This document shows, one piece after another, positions 10,293-18,292 of a stretch of 64,000 bases of DNA. The stretch lies in contig NZ_FNRE01000001.1 of the NCBI RefSeq assembly GCF_900107705.1, forward strand, positions 186,001-250,000. The letters run 5' to 3'. A model generated the notes under the pieces. The model was not told where the DNA came from and made no database searches. It saw only the letters and a list, made by a program, of their open reading frames with translations. This DNA is from Prevotella sp. tc2-28 (lineage in GTDB: Bacteria > Bacteroidota > Bacteroidia > Bacteroidales > Bacteroidaceae). The translations under genes and the position numbers were made by a program. Each line of letters begins with the position of its first letter. Position 1 is the first letter of the stretch.

Positions 10293-10916
10293 ATGTTTAT
10301 CGAACAACCATCCATCTGGCTGCGCTGGCTATATCCAAAGGCTCTTTGGCGCATGGATCGTCGAGAAAAGGCTGTCTATCTGACCTTCGACGACGGTCCT
10401 ATACCAGAGGCTACGCCTTTCGTGCTCAACGTATTGAAGAAATACGGTGTCAAGGCTACGTTCTTCATGGTGGGTGATAACGTCAGGAAATATCCCGAAC
10501 TCTATGAGCGTGTGGTGGCTGAGGGGCACCGCATTGGCAACCACACGCACAACCATATCAGTGGTTTCCGCCACTCCATCCACGATTACAGCTACAACAT
10601 CGAGAAGGCCAATGCCTATCTGCACACCAACTTGGTGCGACCGCCCCACGGATGGATGCGTATCAGCCAGTATGCGTGGCTGTCGCGGAAATACAAGATT
10701 GTCATGTGGGACCTCGTCACCCGCGACTATTCCAAGTGGATGACAGCATCCGACGTGCTTTACAACGTCAAGCACTACGCTCGCAATGGCTCCATCATCA
10801 CATTCCATGACTCCGTGAAAAGTATCGAGAAACTACGCATGGCTCTCCCCCTTGCCATCGAATGGCTGCAAGAGCAAGGCTACCAGTTCAAAGTCTTTGA
10901 CAGTTATGACAGATGA
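10293..10916 (+). CDS. Polysaccharide deacetylase (NodB homology domain)
   Basis: A 207-residue carbohydrate esterase family 4 type protein that removes N- or O-acetyl groups from a glycan. The motifs are YLTFDDGP (catalytic Asp and metal Asp), FMVGDNVRKYPEL, then GNHTHNHISG with the metal-binding His pair, RPPHGWM, and a final GSIITFHDS with the catalytic His. No clear signal peptide is present, so it may act in the cytoplasm or use a membrane-proximal N-terminus. It follows the DUF2723 gene by 35 bases and may be co-transcribed with it. The next gene, queH, is convergent. Confidence 0.9.
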   Translation: MFIEQPSIWLRWLYPKALWRMDRREKAVYLTFDDGPIPEATPFVLNVLKKYGVKATFFMVGDNVRKYPELYERVVAEGHRIGNHTHNHISGFRHSIHDYSYNIEKANAYLHTNLVRPPHGWMRISQYAWLSRKYKIVMWDLVTRDYSKWMTASDVLYNVKHYARNGSIITFHDSVKSIEKLRMALPLAIEWLQEQGYQFKVFDSYDR

Positions 10917-10995
10917 CTGTTATTTTATTAACCCGACAGTATTGGTTGATAAGGACGGGTTAATGCTGAATAATGCAAGGTTATTTCTACCAGAA

Positions 10996-11571
10996 TTATC
11001 GTTGGCTAAATTCGCAGCCGCAGTATTGCTGGTTATAGAAATTATACTCACGGAGCAATTGGTTGCGACGCTCCTGTAGGCCACCCTTGCGCCAGTTTTG
11101 TGCCCAAAACACGGTTCCTTCGACGGTTGTCTGGGCGCGCAGACCCGCCTCAGTGATTTGCTCCAGACTCTTCCAACGGGAAGAGGCTAGTGTGGTTGTG
11201 AAATAAACCAAACCTAATTCTTTGGCTTGTAGAGCTGTTGCTTTTAAACGATAGGAGAAGCACTGGAGGCAACGACTGCCCCGCTCGGGCTCTCCCTCCA
11301 ATCCTCGCACTGCCTCAAGCCAGCATTGATGGTCATAGTCGCCGTCAATCCACTGAAGTCCTAAGCTTTCTGCATGCCGTTTACTTTCCTCCTTACGAAT
11401 GTCATATTCCTCGCGGGGATAGATATTGGGGTTAAAATAAAAGATGGTGGGACGAACGCCATGGGCCAGCATCCATTCAACGATAGCAGACGAACAAGGA
11501 GCACAACAGGCATGCAGCAACACTTGCTGCACACCTGCCGGCACCATAATTTCGTTGGGTTTCTTACTCAT
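10996..11571 (-). CDS. queH: Epoxyqueuosine reductase QueH
   Basis: A 191-residue DUF208 protein that reduces epoxyqueuosine to queuosine in tRNA, replacing the unrelated QueG. The N-terminus has the paired cysteines LLHACCAPCSSA, and a second pair appears in GSRCLQCFSYR and in CGCEF at the C-terminus, as expected for iron-sulfur and disulfide chemistry. The ATG directly abuts the rhaD stop codon, so it is the last gene of the deoxysugar operon. That is an unusual place for a tRNA-modification gene and is probably only positional. Confidence 0.92.
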   Translation of the reverse strand: MSKKPNEIMVPAGVQQVLLHACCAPCSSAIVEWMLAHGVRPTIFYFNPNIYPREEYDIRKEESKRHAESLGLQWIDGDYDHQCWLEAVRGLEGEPERGSRCLQCFSYRLKATALQAKELGLVYFTTTLASSRWKSLEQITEAGLRAQTTVEGTVFWAQNWRKGGLQERRNQLLREYNFYNQQYCGCEFSQR

Positions 11572-12393
11572 TTAGCAAGGACGTTTCTTGGGCAGTTTGA
11601 ACACATCCTGCACCTCCTTCATCTGGGCTTCCGTCATACCGTCTGGCTCAGACCCCATCGCACGAGCACACATATAGATGTTGGCAGCCTTGCAGAGCAC
11701 GTCGGTCTGGTCGAAGGCATCCATGATGTCCTGACCTACGGCAACGGTGCCGTGTTTCTCCCACATCACCACATCATGCGTCTTGATCTTTTCCAAGGTA
11801 GCCTCTGCCAGATCAACTGACGACGGCAGGGCGTAGGGAACGATGCCGATGCCCAGCGGAGCAAAGGCCAGCGTCTCAGGAATCATCGACCACAGCACGC
11901 GCGTCATCTCGTCACCTTTCAGAAAACGCTGGATATGACTCATGGCCACCAGTTCGATGGGGTGAGTATGGAGCGTTGCCTTGTAGCACGAACCCGTTTC
12001 CAGTAGATAGTTCTGCAAAGCTAGGTGCGTGGGCAGCTCGCTGGTGGGCACAACAGGCTCGTCAGCAATCACTACATAGCTGGCACAATCGTCACAGATA
12101 CGGATAATGCTACCGTTCTGCATGGGTTCCTTAGCCAAGTCGCGCATGCGCTTACCCGTTCCCTTGCAATAGAAATACTTGCCCTTCAACTGGGGAAGTA
12201 CCATGCCTATCTGCTTAACCTCCGAGATAGCCTTCATGGCCTTGCACTCATCGTCCATAAACTCGGTAACATTGACGGTGATGTTACCACCGTTTCGTTC
12301 TGCCCATCCTTTCTGCCAAAGATATCCAGTGACCTCGGCAATCTGATAAACTACCGCTTTCAATCCCTCGCGGCCTTCTAAAATACTTTTCAT
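11572..12393 (-). CDS. rhaD: L-rhamnulose-1-phosphate aldolase
   Basis: Splits L-rhamnulose 1-phosphate into dihydroxyacetone phosphate and L-lactaldehyde. It is a class II, zinc-dependent aldolase of the AraD/FucA family, with the metal-binding ATLHTHPIELVAMSH and a third His near the C-terminus (WEKHGTVAVG). A long N-terminal part with NGGNITVN is typical of RhaD rather than FucA. The 273 residues match RhaD. It lies 55 bases after the MFS gene and directly before queH. Confidence 0.93.
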   Translation of the reverse strand: MKSILEGREGLKAVVYQIAEVTGYLWQKGWAERNGGNITVNVTEFMDDECKAMKAISEVKQIGMVLPQLKGKYFYCKGTGKRMRDLAKEPMQNGSIIRICDDCASYVVIADEPVVPTSELPTHLALQNYLLETGSCYKATLHTHPIELVAMSHIQRFLKGDEMTRVLWSMIPETLAFAPLGIGIVPYALPSSVDLAEATLEKIKTHDVVMWEKHGTVAVGQDIMDAFDQTDVLCKAANIYMCARAMGSEPDGMTEAQMKEVQDVFKLPKKRPC

Positions 12394-12448
12394 TATTGTT
12401 TGTTGTTATTTTGTTTTTCTTTTTTCAACATATTGACATATCGATTTA

Positions 12449-13777
12449 TCAATAATCCTCGCCATAACGTTCCTTGGTGATATCATCAAGAGCCCGTCCA
12501 CGCGTGTTGGGGGCACCGATAAAGCCGACAACAAGCGAGATGCTGAGCAACGCAATCATGCAAAAAGCAGCAATAGTAAAGCCCTCGCCGTTCTCACCAT
12601 AGATATAGGTAAAGACAAGACCCCATACTGCCGACAGGCCGCGAACGATGAAGAACATCAGGCCCTGGGCACCAGCGCGGAACTTGGCAGGGAATAGTTC
12701 TGAACCCCACAAAGCATAAAATATCTGAGGCGACGAACCTCCCTGCACACCCCACAGGATGGCAAACAGCCAAAGTCCGACCATGCCATTGACACCAATG
12801 GTGACAATGACCAGCCAAGCAGCAATGGCCACCAGGAGTCCGAAGGTGTAAATCACCTTGTGCGCCGTCTTGTCAATCATTTTTGAAACGATAAATGTCA
12901 CACCCACTATGATAGCCCACTGGATACAGTTCATCCAGTTTGCCTGCTCGTTGCTGACGCCGCCAGCTGTCTCGTATATATGCGGTTGAAAGAAACCCAT
13001 AACTGAAGCCACCAGGTTCCAAGTCAGATAGATAGTAGCTAGGAAGATGACCGTACGAACGGCAATCTTGTTGGAGAACAGCACCTTGATATTGTCGGTC
13101 AGTCCAGCCTTCTTGCCTTCAGACTTCGTAAACTCCGCACTCTCTTGCAACTGACGCTGCAGGTTCCAGGCGATGAATGCCACAATGAACAAGGTGAGGA
13201 ATACGATACGCGACGAGAAGACATTGACAGCCTCTTGAGACAGGTCAGAACCTCCGAAGATATGTGCTATGGACTCAACCCAACCAAAGAGGTAGCCACC
13301 AGGGGCGAAGAGCATACCAAACAAGAGGATGCACATTGGGCCGAAGCCCCACGACATTTGTGAGATACAGATATTACGTCCACGGTTGTTGACTTCTGAC
13401 GACTCAGAGATGTACGTCCACGAGGCAGGTACGCCAACACCTACGGAGATTCCCGTTACGAGGAATCCCGCCAGCAGCATGGGGAAATTCATACTGAACA
13501 TCACCAGCAGCACACCAATCATATAGACCAGCAGGTTATAAGTGAAGATAAACTTACGACCGTACTTGTCTGCCAGAAAACCGCCAATGATGGCACCGAT
13601 GGCAGCACCAAGGCAATTGGCTGAGATGAAGTTCAGCCAGCCTAGATGCACCTCAGAAAGTCCGAGGTAGTTCTGCCACAGCGTCAAGCCACTGGCACCA
13701 GCCACGATAGCTCCTGCATCCAGATAATTAGTGAGAGAAACCGCAATGGTACTCTTCAAACTTCCAGTATTACTCAT
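12449..13777 (-). CDS. MFS sugar transporter, probably for L-rhamnose or a related sugar
   Basis: A 442-residue major facilitator with 12 predicted helices. The loop between helices 2 and 3 is GGFLADKYGRKFIF, the MFS signature, and VPASWTYISESSEVNNRGR resembles the sugar-porter signature after helix 4. The insertion near residues 165-190 and the central loop are longer than in a minimal MFS. It is placed between the isomerase (16 bases upstream) and rhaD, so it probably brings in the substrate of this operon. The usual Bacteroides RhaT symporter is absent here, so substrate assignment rests on context. Confidence 0.85.
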   Translation of the reverse strand: MSNTGSLKSTIAVSLTNYLDAGAIVAGASGLTLWQNYLGLSEVHLGWLNFISANCLGAAIGAIIGGFLADKYGRKFIFTYNLLVYMIGVLLVMFSMNFPMLLAGFLVTGISVGVGVPASWTYISESSEVNNRGRNICISQMSWGFGPMCILLFGMLFAPGGYLFGWVESIAHIFGGSDLSQEAVNVFSSRIVFLTLFIVAFIAWNLQRQLQESAEFTKSEGKKAGLTDNIKVLFSNKIAVRTVIFLATIYLTWNLVASVMGFFQPHIYETAGGVSNEQANWMNCIQWAIIVGVTFIVSKMIDKTAHKVIYTFGLLVAIAAWLVIVTIGVNGMVGLWLFAILWGVQGGSSPQIFYALWGSELFPAKFRAGAQGLMFFIVRGLSAVWGLVFTYIYGENGEGFTIAAFCMIALLSISLVVGFIGAPNTRGRALDDITKERYGEDY

Positions 13778-13801
13778 AATTATGAATTATGCATTATCTA
13801 C
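13774..13801 (-). repeat. Heptad repeat between the isomerase and MFS genes
   Basis: Four 7-bp units on the plus strand (TCATAAT, TATGAAT, TATGCAT, TATCTAC) cover the 16-bp gap, the MFS start codon and the last isomerase codons. The unit is AT-rich and unlike the repeats in neighbouring gaps, but the period is the same. Confidence 0.5.
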
Positions 13802-15224
13802 AAACTACGTCACATTCGATATTGAAAATCTTGGCGACCTTCAAGATGGTGTCAATGTGATGTCCAACGGCAGCAGCCATGTGGTGGGTAGGACCAGCTT
13901 CGCTCCACTTGTTGACGAACTCGCGGCAGGGCAGCGAGAACTTGGTGCGCATATTGGTATCGCCAAAGGTGAAGATTTCACCTTCCTCGTTGACACCCTC
14001 AGCCACGACAAACTTGAACACACCGTTCTTGTCCTGCGTAATAGCCAGATAGGTTACTGGACCTGTTGGGGGATAGAACTGAGTCAGATAGCCACCACCT
14101 GTCTTTCCGTGGAATACGGGAACGATTTTCATGGTCGGTTTCTTGGCTTGCGAGATGTCGAAGTCGCCAGAGCCTGAGTGACCGATGATACAGATATCCT
14201 TGGGGAAGTCAATGCTGTACATCTCTGCCAGTGTGCCGGTACCTGAGATTGTCTTCAAGATGGACATGGCCATTGCCACCTTCATATCACCCTCGACGGC
14301 ACAGGCGGTGTGCTGCTTGATAAGCATCGAGAAGGCAGGAATCAGCATGGAGTCAAGTTTGCCTGCCACACCTTGTGCAAAGCCTGCATAGTGTGAGGCT
14401 ATCATGCCCAACTGCTCATCCTTCACCCACTGCTCGAAGGCTACGACATACTTCGCCATATCCCATACCTTTTCTACGGTACCGCCACCCTCAATATCGA
14501 AAGTTGCGAGAATATCCTCTGCCTTGGCACGGATGGCAGCCTCGTCAGTGACATTGTCGGCAATAGCCCACATCTGCTCCCAGTCGAACTGCTTGGTATA
14601 GACAAACATACGGTGGTAGAGATTGGTCTCGTCGATATAGAGGTCCATCATGCCAGGATACGGACGGCCTATCTGTGCGATATTGGTATCGCGGAAACGG
14701 CGACGCACCTGGGCTGCACGACACCAGTCCTCTATCTCAGCCTTTACCTCAGGGTCGCCACCCTCTACAACACCGGTAATGACGGCAGAGCGCTTGCCGG
14801 CACGATTCAAGTCGGCCACCATCTCGCCGATAGCGCCACAGGCATAGAGTTCGCCCAACCAGGTGGGGATGTCGGTCTTGGCATAGTCGGGAGCCAGTTT
14901 CTTCTGCACGTTGACGATGACAACGGGAACATCGAGGTCGCGAACGGCAGGCAGCATATTATAAGAGGTGCAATAAGTCAGCATCTGCAGGATGACCAAG
15001 TCTACATCAGCGGCACGGAACTTGTCACCTGCAGCCATTGACTGCTCCTTGGTGGTTACCATTCCACCGTCAATAATCTCGATGGTGTCAGGCAATGTCT
15101 TCTTGAATGCTTCATACTGAGCCTCGAACTCAGGAACGAGCTGAGGGAACTGTGGCAGGTATGCCTGCAGTGCAATGCTGAACACACCTATCTTTGCTTT
15201 GGTTTCAACTAATGGTTTTGCCAT
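13794..15224 (-). CDS. L-fucose/L-arabinose isomerase family protein
   Basis: A 476-residue aldose-ketose isomerase of the AraA/FucI fold. It starts with an N-terminal Rossmann-like domain (AKIGVFSIALQAYLPQFPQL), has a central region with EGDMKVAMAMSILKTISG (metal-binding Glu region), and ends with HHMAAAVGHHIDTILKVA, which carries the conserved C-terminal His. It sits where rhaA would be expected, between rhaB and the transporter, with gaps of 25 and 16 bases. My inference is that it isomerises the sugar that RhaB phosphorylates. No RhaA homologue is in the window, so it may replace RhaA. Assay would be needed to separate L-rhamnose from other substrates. Confidence 0.85.
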   Translation of the reverse strand: MAKPLVETKAKIGVFSIALQAYLPQFPQLVPEFEAQYEAFKKTLPDTIEIIDGGMVTTKEQSMAAGDKFRAADVDLVILQMLTYCTSYNMLPAVRDLDVPVVIVNVQKKLAPDYAKTDIPTWLGELYACGAIGEMVADLNRAGKRSAVITGVVEGGDPEVKAEIEDWCRAAQVRRRFRDTNIAQIGRPYPGMMDLYIDETNLYHRMFVYTKQFDWEQMWAIADNVTDEAAIRAKAEDILATFDIEGGGTVEKVWDMAKYVVAFEQWVKDEQLGMIASHYAGFAQGVAGKLDSMLIPAFSMLIKQHTACAVEGDMKVAMAMSILKTISGTGTLAEMYSIDFPKDICIIGHSGSGDFDISQAKKPTMKIVPVFHGKTGGGYLTQFYPPTGPVTYLAITQDKNGVFKFVVAEGVNEEGEIFTFGDTNMRTKFSLPCREFVNKWSEAGPTHHMAAAVGHHIDTILKVAKIFNIECDVVCR

Positions 15225-15249
15225 AATGATTTGTTTTAATATTTAATAT

Positions 15250-16740
15250 CTAATTATTGTTCTTTAATATATTTATGTATTTCTCGTAAGCCTGATCCCA
15301 TGCAGCCTTGTCGCCAGTAGGATGGTAAGGCACCATTTCTACCGAGTTGGCAATGATGGCACGCATAGCCCAGATGTCAGATACGTCGCCACTGGCTTTC
15401 GCCTGCAGCATGATGTTGCCAATAGCCGTACACTCCTGTGGACCTGCCAGCACCTCAACGCCCAACGCATCGGCTGTAAACTGATTCAGGAATTTATTCA
15501 GCGAACCACCTCCGATGATGTGCAGCACGTTCAGGTCGAAAGTGGCAAATTCCTTGAGCCACAGGAACACCTGACGATAGCGAAGTGCTAGCGAGTCGAA
15601 GATGCAACGGCATATCTCGGCAGGAGTCTCTGGGACGGTCTGTCCGGTCTCACGGCAATACTGTTGGATGGCCTCAATCATGGAAGGCGGATTAGCAAAG
15701 GCCTTGTCGTCAGGATTAATGATAGAGCGGAATGCCTCCACCTTCATGGCAGAACCTTGTAACTCCGGATGGCTCAGCTTTCGGACCTCCTCAGGCCACT
15801 CCTTGCGGCAACGCTCATAGAGCCACATGCCACAGATATTCTTCAGGAAGCGGGTAGTTCCCTCTATACCACCCTCGTTGGTGAAGTTCAGCTCATAGCT
15901 ACGCTCGTTGATGACCGCCTCTTTCGTTTCGATACCCATCAAGCTCCACGTGCCACTGCTGAGGTAAGCAAACTGCTCGTCCCTGGCAGGCACGGCAGCA
16001 ACGGCAGAACCCGTATCGTGACCAGCGACAGCTATCACAGGAACGGCCCCAAGACCTGTCATCTTCTGCACCTCTTCCGTCAGCACGCCAATCTGTGTTC
16101 CTGGCTGCACCATTCGTCCGAACTGGCTCCGTTTCATACCCACACTCTCAATGAGTTTCTCAGACAAGTCACCTGTTCTGGGGTCGAGCATCTGGGAGGT
16201 CGAAGCTATGGTGTATTCGCAGACTGCCTCACCTGTGAGCATCCAACTTAAGGCATCAGGAACAAAGAGAACCTTCTTGCAATGCTGCAAGGCGACATTG
16301 TTCGCCTGACGCATAGCATGCAACTGAAACAGCGAGTTGAAGTTCATGAACTGAATACCCGTAATATCATAAACGGTCTTACGGTCCAAGACGTTCTCCA
16401 GATAATCGTCAATGGCAGCAAAGGTATGGGGGTCACGATAGGCCATCGGATTACGCAGGATAGCGTCATCTTCACCAATGAAGACAAAGTCCACACCCCA
16501 CGTATCAATGCCGATAGAGGTGATGTCCAGTCCACGTTTTCCTACCACCTGTAGGCCTTTGATCATCTCCAGATAAAGCGCATAGATGTCCCAATAGAAA
16601 TGCCCGCCAGTCTCTATCAGGTTATTAGGGAAGCGGGTCAGTTCCTCCTGCTCCAACTTGCCGTCAGCCAATGTGCCCAAGATGGTGCGTCCACTGGTAG
16701 CGCCAAGGTCAACGGCAAAGTAGTATTTCTTGTTTTCCAT
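15250..16740 (-). CDS. rhaB: L-rhamnulokinase
   Basis: Phosphorylates L-rhamnulose at O-1. It is a FGGY-family kinase of 496 residues: phosphate-1 motif FAVDLGATSGRTILG at the N-terminus, GIDTWGVDFVFI, then VAGHDTGSAVAAVPA and the adenosine region HIIGGGSLNKFLNQFTADAL. These match RhaB better than xylulokinase or fuculokinase. It is 83 bases downstream of uxuA, across a terminator-like hairpin, and 25 bases before the isomerase. Confidence 0.93.
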   Translation of the reverse strand: MENKKYYFAVDLGATSGRTILGTLADGKLEQEELTRFPNNLIETGGHFYWDIYALYLEMIKGLQVVGKRGLDITSIGIDTWGVDFVFIGEDDAILRNPMAYRDPHTFAAIDDYLENVLDRKTVYDITGIQFMNFNSLFQLHAMRQANNVALQHCKKVLFVPDALSWMLTGEAVCEYTIASTSQMLDPRTGDLSEKLIESVGMKRSQFGRMVQPGTQIGVLTEEVQKMTGLGAVPVIAVAGHDTGSAVAAVPARDEQFAYLSSGTWSLMGIETKEAVINERSYELNFTNEGGIEGTTRFLKNICGMWLYERCRKEWPEEVRKLSHPELQGSAMKVEAFRSIINPDDKAFANPPSMIEAIQQYCRETGQTVPETPAEICRCIFDSLALRYRQVFLWLKEFATFDLNVLHIIGGGSLNKFLNQFTADALGVEVLAGPQECTAIGNIMLQAKASGDVSDIWAMRAIIANSVEMVPYHPTGDKAAWDQAYEKYINILKNNN

Positions 16741-16768
16741 ATATAATAATGTGTAGTTTGTTTTATAT

Positions 16769-16796
16769 AAAAAGACGAAGACGCTGCGGATTCGTC
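16769..16796 (-). terminator. Hairpin with U-run between uxuA and rhaB
   Basis: On the minus strand GACGAA pairs with TTCGTC across an 11-base loop and is followed by TTTTT. It may terminate part of the transcripts after uxuA or stabilise the uxuA 3' end, which would give unequal expression inside the operon. The stem is short, so its strength is uncertain. Confidence 0.5.
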
Positions 16797-16823
16797 CTCG
16801 CCTTTTTAGAAATTTATATTCTG

Positions 16824-18083
16824 TTAATCGAAGAAACCGGGTTGTTTATAATCGATACCCAACTCGCGGTCTACGGTTGCCAAGATGCCTTGCACCTGTC
16901 CGAGGGCAAACATACGGCCCAAGAGCGTATAGCCAGCATTATGACCATGACTTGACTCGTCGAACACACCACCAGGCTCATCGGTAAACGTCATACCATG
17001 ATCTACACGCATGGGCAATTGCGGATTCTCCTTTTCAAAAATGCGACACAGTTCGATCAAATCGGCACGACCACCCAGGTGTGAGGCTTCCGTGAAGTCG
17101 CCGTTGGGGAAGATATGGCACGAACGCAAATGAACGAAATGGGTGCGTGAAGCAAACTTCTTAGCCAGGTCAACCACATTATTATAGGTACCTGCCGACA
17201 GCGATCCTGCACAGAACGTCAAGCCATTGTGCTTGTTGGGAACAGCATCCAAGAACCACTGGATATCCTCCTCAGTACGCACGATGCGAGGAAGTCCGAG
17301 AATCTCAATGGGAGGATCGTCAGGATGCACACACATATTCATGTTACACTCTTCGCAAACAGGCATGATGGCTGAGAGGAAATACTTCATGTTCTCACGC
17401 AACTGAGCCTTGTCAATACCCTTGTACAGGTCGAGGAACTCACGGAACTTCTGAACGGGAGCCTCATCATTCTCACTGAAATTACCACTCACGAAGCCTT
17501 GCGTCTTGATGACAATGGTTTCCACCAACTTGTGGTCCTTCTCAGGAGTCATCGTCTTGGCAAGTTCTTCACACTCTGCCAACACATTTCTATTTATCTT
17601 TTCTCCTTTCTCATTTCTCATTTCGAAGTTAGCCCATTCCTCACGAGCGCCTGGACGCTTCAGAATGTAGATATCGAAATAGGCAAACTCGGCATAGTTG
17701 AAGTAGAGGTTGGTAGCACCGTTGGGATTGTCGTGGAACAAATCGGTACGCGCCCAGTCCAGCACGGGCATGAAGTTGTAGCAGATGCAGTGGATGCCCT
17801 CAGCAGCCAAGTTGCGAAGGCTCTCTTTATACACCTCTATCTGATGATCGCGGTCTGGGCCTCCGTACTTGATGGTTTCCACCACAGGAAGACTCTCCAC
17901 CACACTCCAGCGCATTCCAAAGCTCTCGATATACATGCGCAGGTCGTGAATCTTCTCACGAGTCCATACTTCACCAAGGGGTACATCGTGCAAAGCGGTC
18001 ACAATACCTTCCACACCAATTTGTCTCAACTGGGCAAGTGTAATCTTATCCTTCTTGCCAAACCAACGCCATGTTCTTTCCAT
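16824..18083 (-). CDS. uxuA: Mannonate dehydratase with a repeat-coded insertion
   Basis: Dehydrates D-mannonate to 2-keto-3-deoxygluconate in hexuronate catabolism. The N-terminus MERTWRWFGKKDKITLAQLR, the metal-site region MCVHPDDPPIEILGLPRIVR and VDHGMTFTDEP are typical of UxuA. At 419 residues it is some 25 longer than the common 390-400. Part of the excess is the segment EMRNEKGEKINRN (about residues 153-166), coded by a 42-bp heptad repeat. It is the first gene of the rhamnose-type operon and is preceded by a consensus promoter. Confidence 0.9.
   Translation of the reverse strand: MERTWRWFGKKDKITLAQLRQIGVEGIVTALHDVPLGEVWTREKIHDLRMYIESFGMRWSVVESLPVVETIKYGGPDRDHQIEVYKESLRNLAAEGIHCICYNFMPVLDWARTDLFHDNPNGATNLYFNYAEFAYFDIYILKRPGAREEWANFEMRNEKGEKINRNVLAECEELAKTMTPEKDHKLVETIVIKTQGFVSGNFSENDEAPVQKFREFLDLYKGIDKAQLRENMKYFLSAIMPVCEECNMNMCVHPDDPPIEILGLPRIVRTEEDIQWFLDAVPNKHNGLTFCAGSLSAGTYNNVVDLAKKFASRTHFVHLRSCHIFPNGDFTEASHLGGRADLIELCRIFEKENPQLPMRVDHGMTFTDEPGGVFDESSHGHNAGYTLLGRMFALGQVQGILATVDRELGIDYKQPGFFD
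17586..17627 (-). repeat. Heptad repeat inside uxuA
   Basis: Six consecutive 7-bp units on the plus strand: ATTTCTA, TTTATCT, TTTCTCC, TTTCTCA, TTTCTCA, TTTCGAA. Their total of 42 bp equals 14 codons, so the reading frame is kept. The coded peptide is charged and lies between two conserved UxuA segments. Confidence 0.7.
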
Positions 18084-18115
18084 AATTTTATTGCATTTTA
18101 GTTATTTCAATTTTG

Positions 18116-18146
18116 CAAAGATACAACTTTTCTGCCAAACAACAAA
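18116..18146 (-). promoter_or_regulatory. Promoter of the uxuA-rhaB operon
   Basis: On the minus strand TTTG (18143-18146) and TATCTTTG (18116-18123) are separated by 19 bases, a full match to the Bacteroidetes vegetative consensus. It lies 32 bases before the uxuA ATG. Confidence 0.8.
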
Positions 18147-18234
18147 GGAAAAGCGCGATAAAACACAAAAAAGAAATAGGACAGACCATTTAGACCTTGC
18201 GAAAGTCGAGAAACAAAATAAAATGCTCAAAAGA

Positions 18235-18266
18235 TTTGGCAGTGACACAAATAATGCCTACCTTTG
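18235..18266 (+). promoter_or_regulatory. Promoter of nhaD
   Basis: TTTG (18235-18238), 20 bases, TACCTTTG (18259-18266). Transcription would begin near 18272, which rules out the in-frame ATG at 18197 and supports translation from 18293. Confidence 0.82.
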
Positions 18267-18292
18267 CATCATTGAATCTATCTACTAAAAAC

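Noticed and set aside
10928-10963. Inverted repeat TTAACCCG/CGGGTTAA as a terminator between the deacetylase gene and queH
   Set aside because: The loop is 20 bases and no T-run follows on either strand.
18197-18292. Upstream in-frame start for nhaD
   Set aside because: It lies before the promoter at 18235-18266, so it would not be in the mRNA, and the added residues are not membrane-like.
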